Assembly: GCA_003448675.1 (NCBI GenBank)
Contig: DLXZ01000229.1
Location: 1 to 8,713, forward strand
Source of the DNA: Porticoccaceae bacterium
Lineage (GTDB): Bacteria > Pseudomonadota > Gammaproteobacteria > Pseudomonadales > Porticoccaceae
Direction: 5' to 3'
DNA: 8,713 bases
In this document: positions 1 through 6,278 of the stretch, in pieces
Position numbering within the stretch: the first letter of the stretch is position 1
How the letters are laid out: every line of letters starts with the position of its first letter
Notes under the pieces: generated by a model
Seen by the model: only the letters and a program-made list of their open reading frames with translations
Databases searched by the model: none
Told to the model about the DNA's origin: nothing
Program-made: the position numbers and the translations under genes

Positions 1-362
1 GTCAGGTTGTAGCGCTCGCCATTTTCCAGGCGCGAGACCAGGGCGGTTTTGTCCCGGTGATCGGCTTTGTGGGCAAAGCGCAGTAGGTTTTCCGCAAAAT
101 TGAGTCTGGCGCCGGTAAACCAGCGGGCGCCGGGGAAGCGCTCTCCATCCGTCAGAATCTCTTGCCACGGTTCGCTGGCAACAATATCGCTGTAGCGCCA
201 GATACTGGCCCAGAAATCGCTGGCTTGATCGACGGACCACCGGTGAAACTGCGCGTAATTTTCAAAGGTCACGTCATATTCACTTTCGATAAAGCGAATG
301 TAGTCGATCATGTTGCTTCGATTGATTTGTTCGGCAGTGGGCTGCCAAAGAGGTGTGGTCAT
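1..362 (-). CDS. aacS: Acetoacetyl-CoA synthetase, N-terminal part (runs off left edge)
   Basis: The minus strand encodes about 120 residues open to the window edge, so only the N-terminus is visible. The family (acetoacetate-CoA ligase, ANL adenylating superfamily) activates acetoacetate with ATP and CoA in the cytoplasm, feeding ketone bodies or polyhydroxyalkanoate-derived acetoacetate into acyl-CoA metabolism. Recognition rests on the ACAS N-terminal signature: SNM near 16-18, FHRWSVD at 39-45, a DFW..IW run at 49-55, FPGARWF at 76-82 and LNFAENLL at 87-94. The AMP-binding core lies outside the window. The ATG at 362-360 is chosen because family homology begins a few residues after it; its Shine-Dalgarno is weak. 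It lies 64 bp downstream of dolP on the same strand, with a 16-bp palindrome in the gap, so it may be separately controlled. Acetyl- or propionyl-CoA synthetase is less likely because of the FHRWSVD and FPGARWF motifs. Confidence 0.88.
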   Translation of the reverse strand, partial: MTTPLWQPTAEQINRSNMIDYIRFIESEYDVTFENYAQFHRWSVDQASDFWASIWRYSDIVASEPWQEILTDGERFPGARWFTGARLNFAENLLRFAHKADHRDKTALVSRLENGERYNL

Positions 363-375
363 TGCAGTTTGCTTG

Positions 376-391
376 GTATCAGTGCTGATAC
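376..391. promoter_or_regulatory. Perfect 16-bp palindrome upstream of aacS, possible operator
   Basis: GTATCAGTGCTGATAC is a perfect inverted repeat with 7-bp arms around TG. It ends 14 bp upstream of the aacS ATG, between dolP and aacS. A symmetric site this close to a start codon fits an operator for a dimeric repressor. As RNA it would have only a 2-base loop, so a hairpin or terminator role is unlikely. No convincing sigma70 promoter is visible beside it. Regulatory function is inferred from symmetry and position only. Confidence 0.35.
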
Positions 392-426
392 GGTAGTGGG
401 TTGACGCGTATTAGTGTGAACGGAAG

Positions 427-999
427 CTAGTCGATATATTCAAATACCCGAACCACTTTGCGCACACCGCGAGTATTGCTGGCGATGTGGCTGATGGCGT
501 CTGCCTGCTGGCGGGTAACCAGACCCATCAGGTAGACCACGCTGTTTTCGGTGATGACTTTGGTGTTACCGCTTTTTATTTCACGGTTAGCGACCAGCTT
601 GCTTTTGACCTTGGTGCTTATCCAGCTGTCATTGGTACGCGCCAGAAAAGAGGTCGCGCCCTGGATCTCCAGTTCGTTATAGACCTGGCGCACGCCACGG
701 AAAGCCCGTGCGGTTTCGCCTGCCAGGGTGCGCATGTCAGTGGAGGGCACTTCGCCGGTAAGCAGAACGATTTTATTATAGGTGTGTACATTGACATGGG
801 CGCGCTCAAGCTGGGGGTGGGCTTTTTTGATATTAACGCCGATAAGGGTGTCCATCTGTAGATCGTCGAGATCGGTGCCGATGGATGTTTTGGCGGGGTC
901 GGGCTGAATGGGCTCACTGGTGACGGCATGGATGGCGCTGGTGCAGCCGTTAACCAAAATCGAAGTGAAAATAATCAAAATCAGCCAGGTTCTGGTCAT
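427..999 (-). CDS. dolP: DolP (YraP) outer-membrane lipoprotein with two BON domains
   Basis: A 190-residue protein with a lipoprotein signal: MTRTW, a hydrophobic stretch, then VNGC with C19 as the acylated cysteine. Two BON domains follow, at about 46-115 and 122-190. The sequence tracks E. coli DolP/YraP closely, including the SIGT.LDD entry, the V..YN.I.LLTGEVP segment and NDSWISTKVKS..L. W126 corresponds to the tryptophan (W127) in E. coli DolP BON2, which is involved in binding anionic phospholipid. In the family, DolP supports outer-membrane integrity and BAM function and can gather at division sites. An upstream in-frame TTG at 1023 exists, but the ATG at 999 is preferred: it has an AAGGAAG Shine-Dalgarno 7 bases upstream and gives a normal short signal peptide. 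The gene follows lpoA-yraN as in E. coli, but without diaA between them. Confidence 0.93.
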   Translation of the reverse strand: MTRTWLILIIFTSILVNGCTSAIHAVTSEPIQPDPAKTSIGTDLDDLQMDTLIGVNIKKAHPQLERAHVNVHTYNKIVLLTGEVPSTDMRTLAGETARAFRGVRQVYNELEIQGATSFLARTNDSWISTKVKSKLVANREIKSGNTKVITENSVVYLMGLVTRQQADAISHIASNTRGVRKVVRVFEYID

Positions 1000-1021
1000 C
1001 GAATCGCTTCCTTTGAATGCC

Positions 1022-1051
1022 AATATTCTCTTGGTGCTAGTGTTTTGTTAA
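1022..1051 (-). promoter_or_regulatory. Candidate sigma70-type promoter for dolP
   Basis: On the minus strand TTAACA (1051-1046, five of six to consensus) is followed after 18 bp by AATATT (1027-1022, four of six). Transcription would begin around 1015, just upstream of the AAGGAAG ribosome-binding site. It could provide basal expression beside the sigmaE candidate further upstream. The evidence is consensus match only. Confidence 0.3.
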
Positions 1052-1072
1052 GGATACCGGGTCCCTCGGCTA

Positions 1073-1100
1073 TTGGTTGTTTGGGAGATGGAGAAGTTCC
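1073..1100 (-). promoter_or_regulatory. Candidate sigmaE/AlgU-type promoter for dolP
   Basis: On the minus strand GGAACTT (1100-1094) matches the extracytoplasmic sigma factor RpoE/AlgU -35 consensus exactly. Sixteen bases downstream is ACCAA (1077-1073), a partial match to the TCAAA/TCTGA-like -10. The site lies in the short yraN-dolP gap and would give a leader of about 70 bases. E. coli dolP (yraP) belongs to the sigmaE envelope-stress regulon, which makes the match plausible. The weak -10 is the main doubt. Confidence 0.4.
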
Positions 1101-1127
1101 CTGGCCCTCACTACCCTGGAAAACCGG

Positions 1128-1511
1128 TTACCAACCCGCACCGCTGCTAAAGGCGTCTTTAATCCACTCGGCGTTGCTGCTTGAGGCGCCGGTTTTCCGG
1201 TCAAGGCAGATTGTATCAAAGCGACAGGGGCGGGAGTTGCCGTCTTCCTGTTGTAGATAGTGTTGGCTGGCCAGAATAATGCGTTGTTGCTTGCGTGGGG
1301 TAATACTTTCCCTGGCTCCGCCAAACCTCGCATTACTGCGCAGTCGTACCTCCACAAACACCAGGGTTTCTCCATCTTCGGCTATGATGTCTACCTCACC
1401 ACGCCGGGTTCGATAATTACGGGCCTTGATTTTTAGGCCGTGACTGCGCAGTAGCTTGCAGGCCAGTTGTTCGGCCTTTGCCCCGAGGTCGGCGGTTTTG
1501 CCAGGCGCCAT
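1128..1511 (-). CDS. yraN: YraN, UPF0102 family protein (restriction-endonuclease-like fold)
   Basis: A 127-residue cytoplasmic protein of the UPF0102/YraN family, close to the usual length of about 120-130. The family hallmark is present: an N-terminal helix (G10..AE..A..LL), RNYR at 31-34, GEVDII with G38, E39 and D41, then FVEVR at 52-56 and GGA near 64-66. Near the C-terminus there is FD (98-99) and W..DAF. These acidic residues match the predicted PD-(D/E)XK-like nuclease core, but the biological substrate is not established. The ATG (1511) comes 3 bases after the lpoA stop, with GGCGGA inside the lpoA end as Shine-Dalgarno, so the two are almost certainly co-transcribed and translationally coupled. 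In E. coli and Pseudomonas the next gene is diaA/gmhA-like; here dolP follows after 128 bp. Confidence 0.93.
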   Translation of the reverse strand: MAPGKTADLGAKAEQLACKLLRSHGLKIKARNYRTRRGEVDIIAEDGETLVFVEVRLRSNARFGGARESITPRKQQRIILASQHYLQQEDGNSRPCRFDTICLDRKTGASSSNAEWIKDAFSSGAGW

Positions 1512-1514
1512 GGT

Positions 1515-3395
1515 TCAATCCGCCCGTAGTTGTCCAGCAGTGCGGACCTGGTTGCCACTGAACTGGGCCCAGGGCTGAACTCGCCGGATGGTATTGTCCG
1601 ACGCCAGCGTCAAGGTGCCAGTGTGCCCGTAGAGCTGCATTTGTGGTGAAGCCTGCATCAAGCCCAGTCGCTGGAACAACTGATAGGCATCAATACCCAG
1701 TGCGTAGAGGTGGCGATAAGTATCTCGTAGCGTCTCGTCCGGTAACAAGTGACTGTCGACCATGCCGGGCAGGGTCCAGGGCATGGCGCTAAAACGTATC
1801 CCTTGTAAGTCCTGGTTAAGATAAGTGGGCCCGCTGTTGGCATAAATGTGCGAGGTGGCGTAAACGGGTAAGTCGTGGGCGTAGAAAAAGTCCAGTGTCG
1901 GTTTAATGGAGCGTCCCTGGGCTGGCAGGGCAACTAGAAAGATCATGTCGATATCGTGGCGACGCCGGGGTTTAGACTCAATGTTCTTTCCCAGTGTGCG
2001 CTGTATTTTCTGCGCCCGTTGGGCGCTTTCGTCAAGCAACATGCCGGGCTTGATGATCCTGGTGAAGTCGGTCTGACTGAGCGAATAAGGTGGTGTACTG
2101 ACCAGTGTGCCGCCAAGGCGGAGCCAGTGTTCGGCAAAGGCGGTCCGCGCCCGTTCACCCCAGCCGGTGTCCGGGGTCATGACATAAGCGGCGCGGCGTC
2201 CTTCCAGCCAGGCGCGCTCGGCGACCTGTTTGGTTTCGTCGGCGATGGACAGGCCAAACTGAAACAGGTTGGCTGGCCTGGGGCTTACCGATGGGGTTGT
2301 ATCACCGTTTTCAGCTTCGTCCAGATAATTGAGGCCGATAACCGGTACTGGCAGGTCTGGTAATGCTTGCAGCTCAGCGAGGTTTTCCTTGCGCAAGGGA
2401 CCTATTGTCACCCGGGCGCCCTCGGCGACAGCCTGTTGGTAGAGATCGGGAGTGCTCCCAGAGGTGGTGTCATAGATTTTAATCAGCGGTGTTCCGCCGC
2501 CCTGGCCCAGGCTGTCATAGTAGGCAGCAAGAAAGCCATCGCGAATTACCCTGCCCGCCTCGCCGTAATTACCGGTCAGGGGTAACAACAACGCAACCTG
2601 AGTGGGCGAGACAGGATCGCCGCTAATGATGATATCCAGATTTGCCGGTGGGTGAACGCTGGCGGGGTGGGTCGACCAGCGTTGCCGCCACTGAGCGATC
2701 TGGTTCTGTTGCTGGCTGATATCGCCCAGGCCACGGGCGGCAAGGGCGAGTTGATACCAGCCCTGCATATCCATTCCCTGTGTGTTCGCGCTTTGGGCTT
2801 GCAGGGTGGCGCTGGGTGCGTGACTGAGAATATTCCAGATCTTGTTGTGAATGCCCTTGATGTAGTTGGAGTCGCTCGAGAGCCGGGACAGTGTCACATA
2901 TTCCTTGATCGCCGCGCGGTCTTCTCCGAGTAGCGAAAATAGATCGCCGCGCTGGCGACGCAGGTCGCTGTGGAGGTCAGCGGGCAAGGTCGCCAGGATG
3001 GATTCCAGCTTTGACGCCGTGAGCAGATCCCGGGCCTGGAAGTGTTTGTGTTGCGCCAGTAAGGAAGGTGCGTAAAGGCTCGTATACTGGCCCAGCGCCT
3101 CGCCAGAGAGTTGCGTGGCATCCACTGCTTTTAGTGTTTCCCATACCTTATCGGACTGCCCGAGAGTCCGATAGTAGGCAGCGCCTTCAAGCAGGTGGCG
3201 CGCTCGTTCGGCACCAGTGCTGGCCCTGGCTGCCAGTACGGCTTGTTCAGCCTTTTGCTGCAACGAAGGTTCACTGGTGTATGCTTGTGGTGCCGGTTCG
3301 CCTGTGCCCTGGCAGGCCATCAGGGACACAATTGACAACAGTAAAGTGGTCAGGATAAGGGTGTTCGGCGCCTGGCCCGTGGTTTTTAACTTCAC
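1515..3395 (-). CDS. lpoA: LpoA, outer-membrane lipoprotein activator of PBP1A
   Basis: A 626-residue lipoprotein of the LppC/LpoA family (E. coli LpoA is 678). After a basic start and hydrophobic segment comes the lipobox LMAC, with C28 as the acylated cysteine. Residues of about 35-245 are helical and TPR-like (repeated A..LL and Y-rich segments). From about 265 a periplasmic-binding-protein-like domain begins with the VALLLPLTG.YGEAG..IRDGF motif and runs to the C-terminus. The family reaches through the periplasm to stimulate the bifunctional peptidoglycan synthase PBP1A. The start is set at the GTG at 3395. The reading frame is open further upstream, but only antisense to rsmI, with no ATG and a poor signal peptide. 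The visible Shine-Dalgarno is weak. It is the first gene of the lpoA-yraN(-dolP) unit. Confidence 0.92.
   Translation of the reverse strand: MKLKTTGQAPNTLILTTLLLSIVSLMACQGTGEPAPQAYTSEPSLQQKAEQAVLAARASTGAERARHLLEGAAYYRTLGQSDKVWETLKAVDATQLSGEALGQYTSLYAPSLLAQHKHFQARDLLTASKLESILATLPADLHSDLRRQRGDLFSLLGEDRAAIKEYVTLSRLSSDSNYIKGIHNKIWNILSHAPSATLQAQSANTQGMDMQGWYQLALAARGLGDISQQQNQIAQWRQRWSTHPASVHPPANLDIIISGDPVSPTQVALLLPLTGNYGEAGRVIRDGFLAAYYDSLGQGGGTPLIKIYDTTSGSTPDLYQQAVAEGARVTIGPLRKENLAELQALPDLPVPVIGLNYLDEAENGDTTPSVSPRPANLFQFGLSIADETKQVAERAWLEGRRAAYVMTPDTGWGERARTAFAEHWLRLGGTLVSTPPYSLSQTDFTRIIKPGMLLDESAQRAQKIQRTLGKNIESKPRRRHDIDMIFLVALPAQGRSIKPTLDFFYAHDLPVYATSHIYANSGPTYLNQDLQGIRFSAMPWTLPGMVDSHLLPDETLRDTYRHLYALGIDAYQLFQRLGLMQASPQMQLYGHTGTLTLASDNTIRRVQPWAQFSGNQVRTAGQLRAD
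3332..3359 (+). promoter_or_regulatory. Candidate sigma70 promoter for rsmI, inside lpoA
   Basis: TTGACA (3332-3337, perfect -35) is followed after 16 bp by GATAAG (3354-3359, four of six to TATAAT). It would give an rsmI leader of about 50 bases. The site lies in the signal-peptide-coding part of the divergent lpoA gene. That is expected, because only 22 bp separate the two start codons. Supported by consensus match and position only. Confidence 0.45.
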
Positions 3396-3417
3396 GTCAT
3401 CGAGACTCTGTAATTCT

Positions 3418-4260
3418 ATGGCTGGAACACTGTATGTAGTGGCGACACCGATCGGTAACCTGCGGGACATGGTACCTCGCGCTTTGGAGATACTCCAGAC
3501 GGTGGACCTGATCGCGGCGGAGGATACCCGCCGTAGTGGCCAGCTACTCAGGCATTTTAATATTTCCAGCCCCCTGATTTCTTATCATGATCACAGCGAC
3601 GAAAGTAAGGTCCGCAAGGTGCTGGAGGCGCTGGCTCGCGACGAGCAGGTCGCGTTAATCAGCGATGCCGGGACACCCCTGATTTCAGACCCCGGTTATC
3701 GCCTGGTTCGCGAAGCGCAGGCGATGGGGGCAATTGTCAGCCCGGTGCCAGGCGCCTGCGCGGCCATGGCAGCTCTGAGCGTTGCTGGTCTGGCCAGCGA
3801 CCGATTCGTCTTTGAAGGATTTTTACCTGCCAAACAAAATCAGCGCCGCGCCGCGCTCGAAGCGCTGGACAGGGAGCCTCGCACGCTGATTTTTTACGAA
3901 GCACCCCACCGTATACAGGCGATGCTCAGTGATCTGTCCGAGGTGCTAGGTTCTGCGCGGGAAGTGGTGCTGGCGCGTGAGCTGACCAAGACCTATGAAA
4001 CAGTAATCAAAACCAGCGTTGGCGCTTTGCTGGAGCGGGTGACTGAAGATACTGATCAGCAGCGGGGTGAGCTGGTGCTGGTGGTGCAGGGCTGCGCCGA
4101 TTCCTCCGTCAGTGCCGACAGCCAGGAACAGACGCGTGTTCTGTCGGTTCTGTTGGAGGACTTGTCGGTCAAGCAGGCGGCTAATCTGGCGGCTAAGATA
4201 ACCGGCGGTTCCCGCAATCGGCTCTATCAGCAAGCCCTGCAAATGAAAAATGACGCCTAA
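3418..4260 (+). CDS. rsmI: RsmI, 16S rRNA 2'-O-methyltransferase (C1402)
   Basis: A 280-residue protein (E. coli RsmI is 286) of the tetrapyrrole-methylase-like SAM-dependent superfamily. The family 2'-O-methylates C1402 in the decoding centre of 16S rRNA; RsmH, encoded in the downstream dcw cluster, N4-methylates the same base. Diagnostic segments occur in order: GTLYVVATPIGNL (3-15), AAEDTRRSG (33-41), SYHDH (55-59), LISDAGTPLISDPG (80-93, SAM pocket), PVPG (109-112), FEGFLP (132-137), FYEAPHRI (159-166), ELTKTYET (188-195) and GELVLVV near 224-230. The ATG at 3418 is preferred because homology begins at once (MAGTLYVVATPIG); the longer upstream frame overlaps lpoA and shows no homology. 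The Shine-Dalgarno is poor. It converges on the dehalogenase gene with a 50-bp gap and no convincing terminator. Confidence 0.96.
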   Translation: MAGTLYVVATPIGNLRDMVPRALEILQTVDLIAAEDTRRSGQLLRHFNISSPLISYHDHSDESKVRKVLEALARDEQVALISDAGTPLISDPGYRLVREAQAMGAIVSPVPGACAAMAALSVAGLASDRFVFEGFLPAKQNQRRAALEALDREPRTLIFYEAPHRIQAMLSDLSEVLGSAREVVLARELTKTYETVIKTSVGALLERVTEDTDQQRGELVLVVQGCADSSVSADSQEQTRVLSVLLEDLSVKQAANLAAKITGGSRNRLYQQALQMKNDA

Positions 4261-4310
4261 AGGGTGATTGGCCAGATTATGAATGAACTCCTTAATGCGT
4301 TCATCGTTGC

Positions 4311-5192
4311 TTAAACCAGAGTGTTCAACCAGTTGGCGATGGCCTGGCCGATTTCATCGGGCGAATCCTCCTGAATAAAGTGAGTTCCCGCGACAGTCAC
4401 CTCTGTTTGCGCCGGCCAGGCGCGGCAAAACTCCCGTGGAGCGCCCCGCAAAATCGCGCCGGGCTCGGCGTTGATAAATAGCTTTGGTACCTGACTTTGA
4501 CTTAACCACTCACTGTAGTTCTGGACGATGGCGACGACATCTTCCGGTTCACCGTCGATGGGAATTTGCCTTGGCCACGTCAGCGTCGGGCGACGGTCCT
4601 CGCCGGGATTGGTGAAAGGCGCCCGGTAGTGGGCCATTTCAGTGTCGCTTAGCTTACGCATAATGGCGCCGGGTAATACCTGTTCGATAAACACATTGTC
4701 TTCTAGCACCATTTTTTCGCCGGCGGGGGAGCGAAAGCCCTGAAACACGGGTTTTATCACCGTCGGCCACTCGTCCCAGGTGACGGGCCGCACCACCGCT
4801 TCCATATAGGCGATGCCTCTGACCGCCTCCCGGTGCCGGTTGGCCCAGTCAAAACCCAGGGCCGAGCCCCAGTCGTGGACTATCAGGGTGACATTCCGCT
4901 CAACACCCAGGGCTGCCAGGAGGGCGTCGAGAAACTCACGATGTTCGATAAACCGATAGCGTTGCGGCCCCGAGGGCACGAGTTTGTCGGAGTCGCCCAT
5001 GCCGATTAGGTCGGGTGCAATACAGCGGCCTAATTGTTCACAGTAAGGTATGATATTACGCCACAGGTAGGATGAGGTCGGGTTGCCGTGGAGGAAGACA
5101 ATGGGGTCGCCTTTACCTTCGTCCACATAGCTCATGTTGTATCCGTTCACCGCCAGGCTTTTCTTTTTATAGGGCATGTTGTCTGCAGTCAT
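4311..5192 (-). CDS. LinB-like haloalkane dehalogenase (HLD-II subfamily)
   Basis: A 293-residue alpha/beta-hydrolase matching Sphingobium LinB (296 residues) along its length, nearly without gaps. The family hydrolyses carbon-halogen bonds to an alcohol plus halide through a covalent aspartyl-alkyl intermediate. The full catalytic set is visible: N37 in [12 protein letters not shown] and W108 for halide binding, nucleophile D107 in [12 protein letters not shown], acid E131 in YMEA, and base H271 in [14 protein letters not shown]. The nucleophile-acid-base arrangement (acid after beta strand 6) places it in subfamily II. There is no signal peptide, so it should be cytoplasmic. The ATG at 5192 has GGGAAAG upstream and gives a LinB-sized protein; a longer open frame back to 5372 would overlap tesB and adds no homology. 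Several tunnel positions differ from LinB, so the substrate is unknown and the linB name is not transferred. Confidence 0.93.
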   Translation of the reverse strand: MTADNMPYKKKSLAVNGYNMSYVDEGKGDPIVFLHGNPTSSYLWRNIIPYCEQLGRCIAPDLIGMGDSDKLVPSGPQRYRFIEHREFLDALLAALGVERNVTLIVHDWGSALGFDWANRHREAVRGIAYMEAVVRPVTWDEWPTVIKPVFQGFRSPAGEKMVLEDNVFIEQVLPGAIMRKLSDTEMAHYRAPFTNPGEDRRPTLTWPRQIPIDGEPEDVVAIVQNYSEWLSQSQVPKLFINAEPGAILRGAPREFCRAWPAQTEVTVAGTHFIQEDSPDEIGQAIANWLNTLV

Positions 5193-5303
5193 TACATCTT
5201 TCCCGATCTGGAATTTTTGTTTTGCCGCGTTGAAATCAGTTGGTTTCTTATCGGATCCGTCCTGCAAAGGTCTCCGAGATGGCCCTAAAAAAGACAATCC
5301 GCA

Positions 5304-5324
5304 AACCTGTTTTCTCGCCAGGTT
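5304..5324. promoter_or_regulatory. Inverted repeat between divergent dehalogenase and tesB genes
   Basis: AACCTG (5304-5309) and CAGGTT (5319-5324) form a perfect 6-bp inverted repeat with a 9-base spacer. It lies 29 bp upstream of the tesB start. It abuts TATACT (5330-5325, minus strand), a five-of-six -10 match that could serve the dehalogenase gene, although no good -35 accompanies it. The 21-bp dyad has the spacing of an operator for a dimeric regulator of the divergent pair. Function is inferred. Confidence 0.3.
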
Positions 5325-5352
5325 AGTATAGCTAAGCACGGAAAAGTTGCTT

Positions 5353-6216
5353 ATGAAAATTGAAGAACTCATCGCTCTGTTATCTCTTGAACGCCTTGAA
5401 GCGAATCTGTTTCGTGGCCAGAATCAGGATATCGGCTCGCCCAGTATCTTTGGCGGACAGGTGCTGGCCCAGGCCATGGCGGCGGCCAGTGCGACGGTGG
5501 ACGGGCGTAGCGTTCACTCCCTGCACAGTTATTTTCTCCGCGCCGGAGATAAAGCCAAGCCCGTGGTATACGAGGTCGATCGGATTCGTGATGGCGGCAC
5601 TTTTGCTACCCGCAGGGTGGTGGCGATTCAAAACGGCAAGGCGATATTTACCGCCGCGATTTCCTATCAGCTTGCCGAACAGGGTTTCAATCACCAGTGC
5701 GACGCGCCCGCGGCGCCACCACCAGAAACACTAGAATCGGATCAGGGCTATCGGGTATCCCTTGCTCACCTGTTGCCCGAGGATCAGCGGGAGTTTTTTG
5801 CCCGCGAGCGGCCAGTGGAATTGCGTCCTGTCGCCCCCGAGGCTTTTTATTCCGACAAAAGCGGGCCACCCGAGCAGATGCTTTGGATGCGCGCGGTCGG
5901 GAAAATGCCGGACGACCCCGACCTGCACCAGGCGGTACTGGCCTATGCCTCGGATTTTTATCTGATTGGTACGTCGCTAAAACCCCATGGGGTCAAGTTT
6001 TTTACCGGCGAGGTGAGGTCGGCCAGTCTCGATCACGCCATGTGGTTTCATCGCCCTTTTCGCGTGGACGATTGGCTGTTGTATGTGATGGACAGTCCTT
6101 CGGCATCACAAGCGCGTGGACTCAACTCGGGCAAGATTTTTAGCCGCGACGGCGCGCTGGTGGCCTCTTGCATGCAGGAGGGCCTGATTCGTTCTGTAAC
6201 GGACAAACCCGCATAA
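5353..6216 (+). CDS. tesB: Acyl-CoA thioesterase II (TesB family, double hotdog)
   Basis: A 287-residue protein (E. coli TesB is 286) with two tandem hotdog domains, about 1-110 and 160-287. The family hydrolyses acyl-CoA to free fatty acid and CoA in the cytoplasm. The N-terminal hotdog shows FGGQVLAQA (33-41), [12 protein letters not shown] (55-66) and TRRVVAIQ (86-93). The C-terminal one shows YASD (198-201), [11 protein letters not shown] (226-236) and QARG (253-256). The catalytic triad of E. coli TesB (D204, T228, Q278) maps to D201, S225 and Q275, so the threonine is replaced by serine. The ATG at 5353 is chosen over an in-frame TTG at 5347; it has GGAAAAG a few bases upstream. It is divergent from the dehalogenase gene across 160 bp and ends at a strong terminator. 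Confidence 0.94.
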   Translation: MKIEELIALLSLERLEANLFRGQNQDIGSPSIFGGQVLAQAMAAASATVDGRSVHSLHSYFLRAGDKAKPVVYEVDRIRDGGTFATRRVVAIQNGKAIFTAAISYQLAEQGFNHQCDAPAAPPPETLESDQGYRVSLAHLLPEDQREFFARERPVELRPVAPEAFYSDKSGPPEQMLWMRAVGKMPDDPDLHQAVLAYASDFYLIGTSLKPHGVKFFTGEVRSASLDHAMWFHRPFRVDDWLLYVMDSPSASQARGLNSGKIFSRDGALVASCMQEGLIRSVTDKPA

Positions 6217-6245
6217 AAAAACCGGCGACAATGGCGCCGGTTTTT
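6217..6245. terminator. Bidirectional Rho-independent terminator between tesB and the phosphotriesterase-like gene
   Basis: AAAAACCGGCG (6217-6227) pairs perfectly with CGCCGGTTTTT (6235-6245) around a 7-base loop. The GC-rich stem core is flanked by an A run on one side and a T run on the other, so it can stop transcription in both directions. It begins directly after the tesB stop and lies 33 bp past the end of the convergent gene. Confidence 0.93.
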
Positions 6246-6278
6246 CAGGTCTTTGCTAAATCAGGCGATTGATGCGGA

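Noticed and set aside
162..404. Plus-strand 80-codon open frame
   Set aside because: It is antisense to the acetoacetyl-CoA synthetase N-terminus, which has clear family motifs.
3217..3417. 67-residue N-terminal extension of RsmI
   Set aside because: It is antisense to the lpoA signal and N-terminal region. RsmI homology starts exactly at the ATG at 3418.
3396..3470. 25-residue N-terminal extension of LpoA
   Set aside because: It is antisense to rsmI, and the longer form would spoil a normal lipoprotein signal peptide. The GTG at 3395 fits better.
4283..4304. ATGAAC/GTTCAT inverted repeat between rsmI and the dehalogenase gene as a terminator
   Set aside because: The stem is 6 bp and AT-rich, with a 10-base loop and no T run. 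It is too weak to call.
5193..5372. 60-residue N-terminal extension of the dehalogenase
   Set aside because: It would overlap the tesB start and has no homology. The ATG at 5192 has a Shine-Dalgarno and gives the length of LinB.
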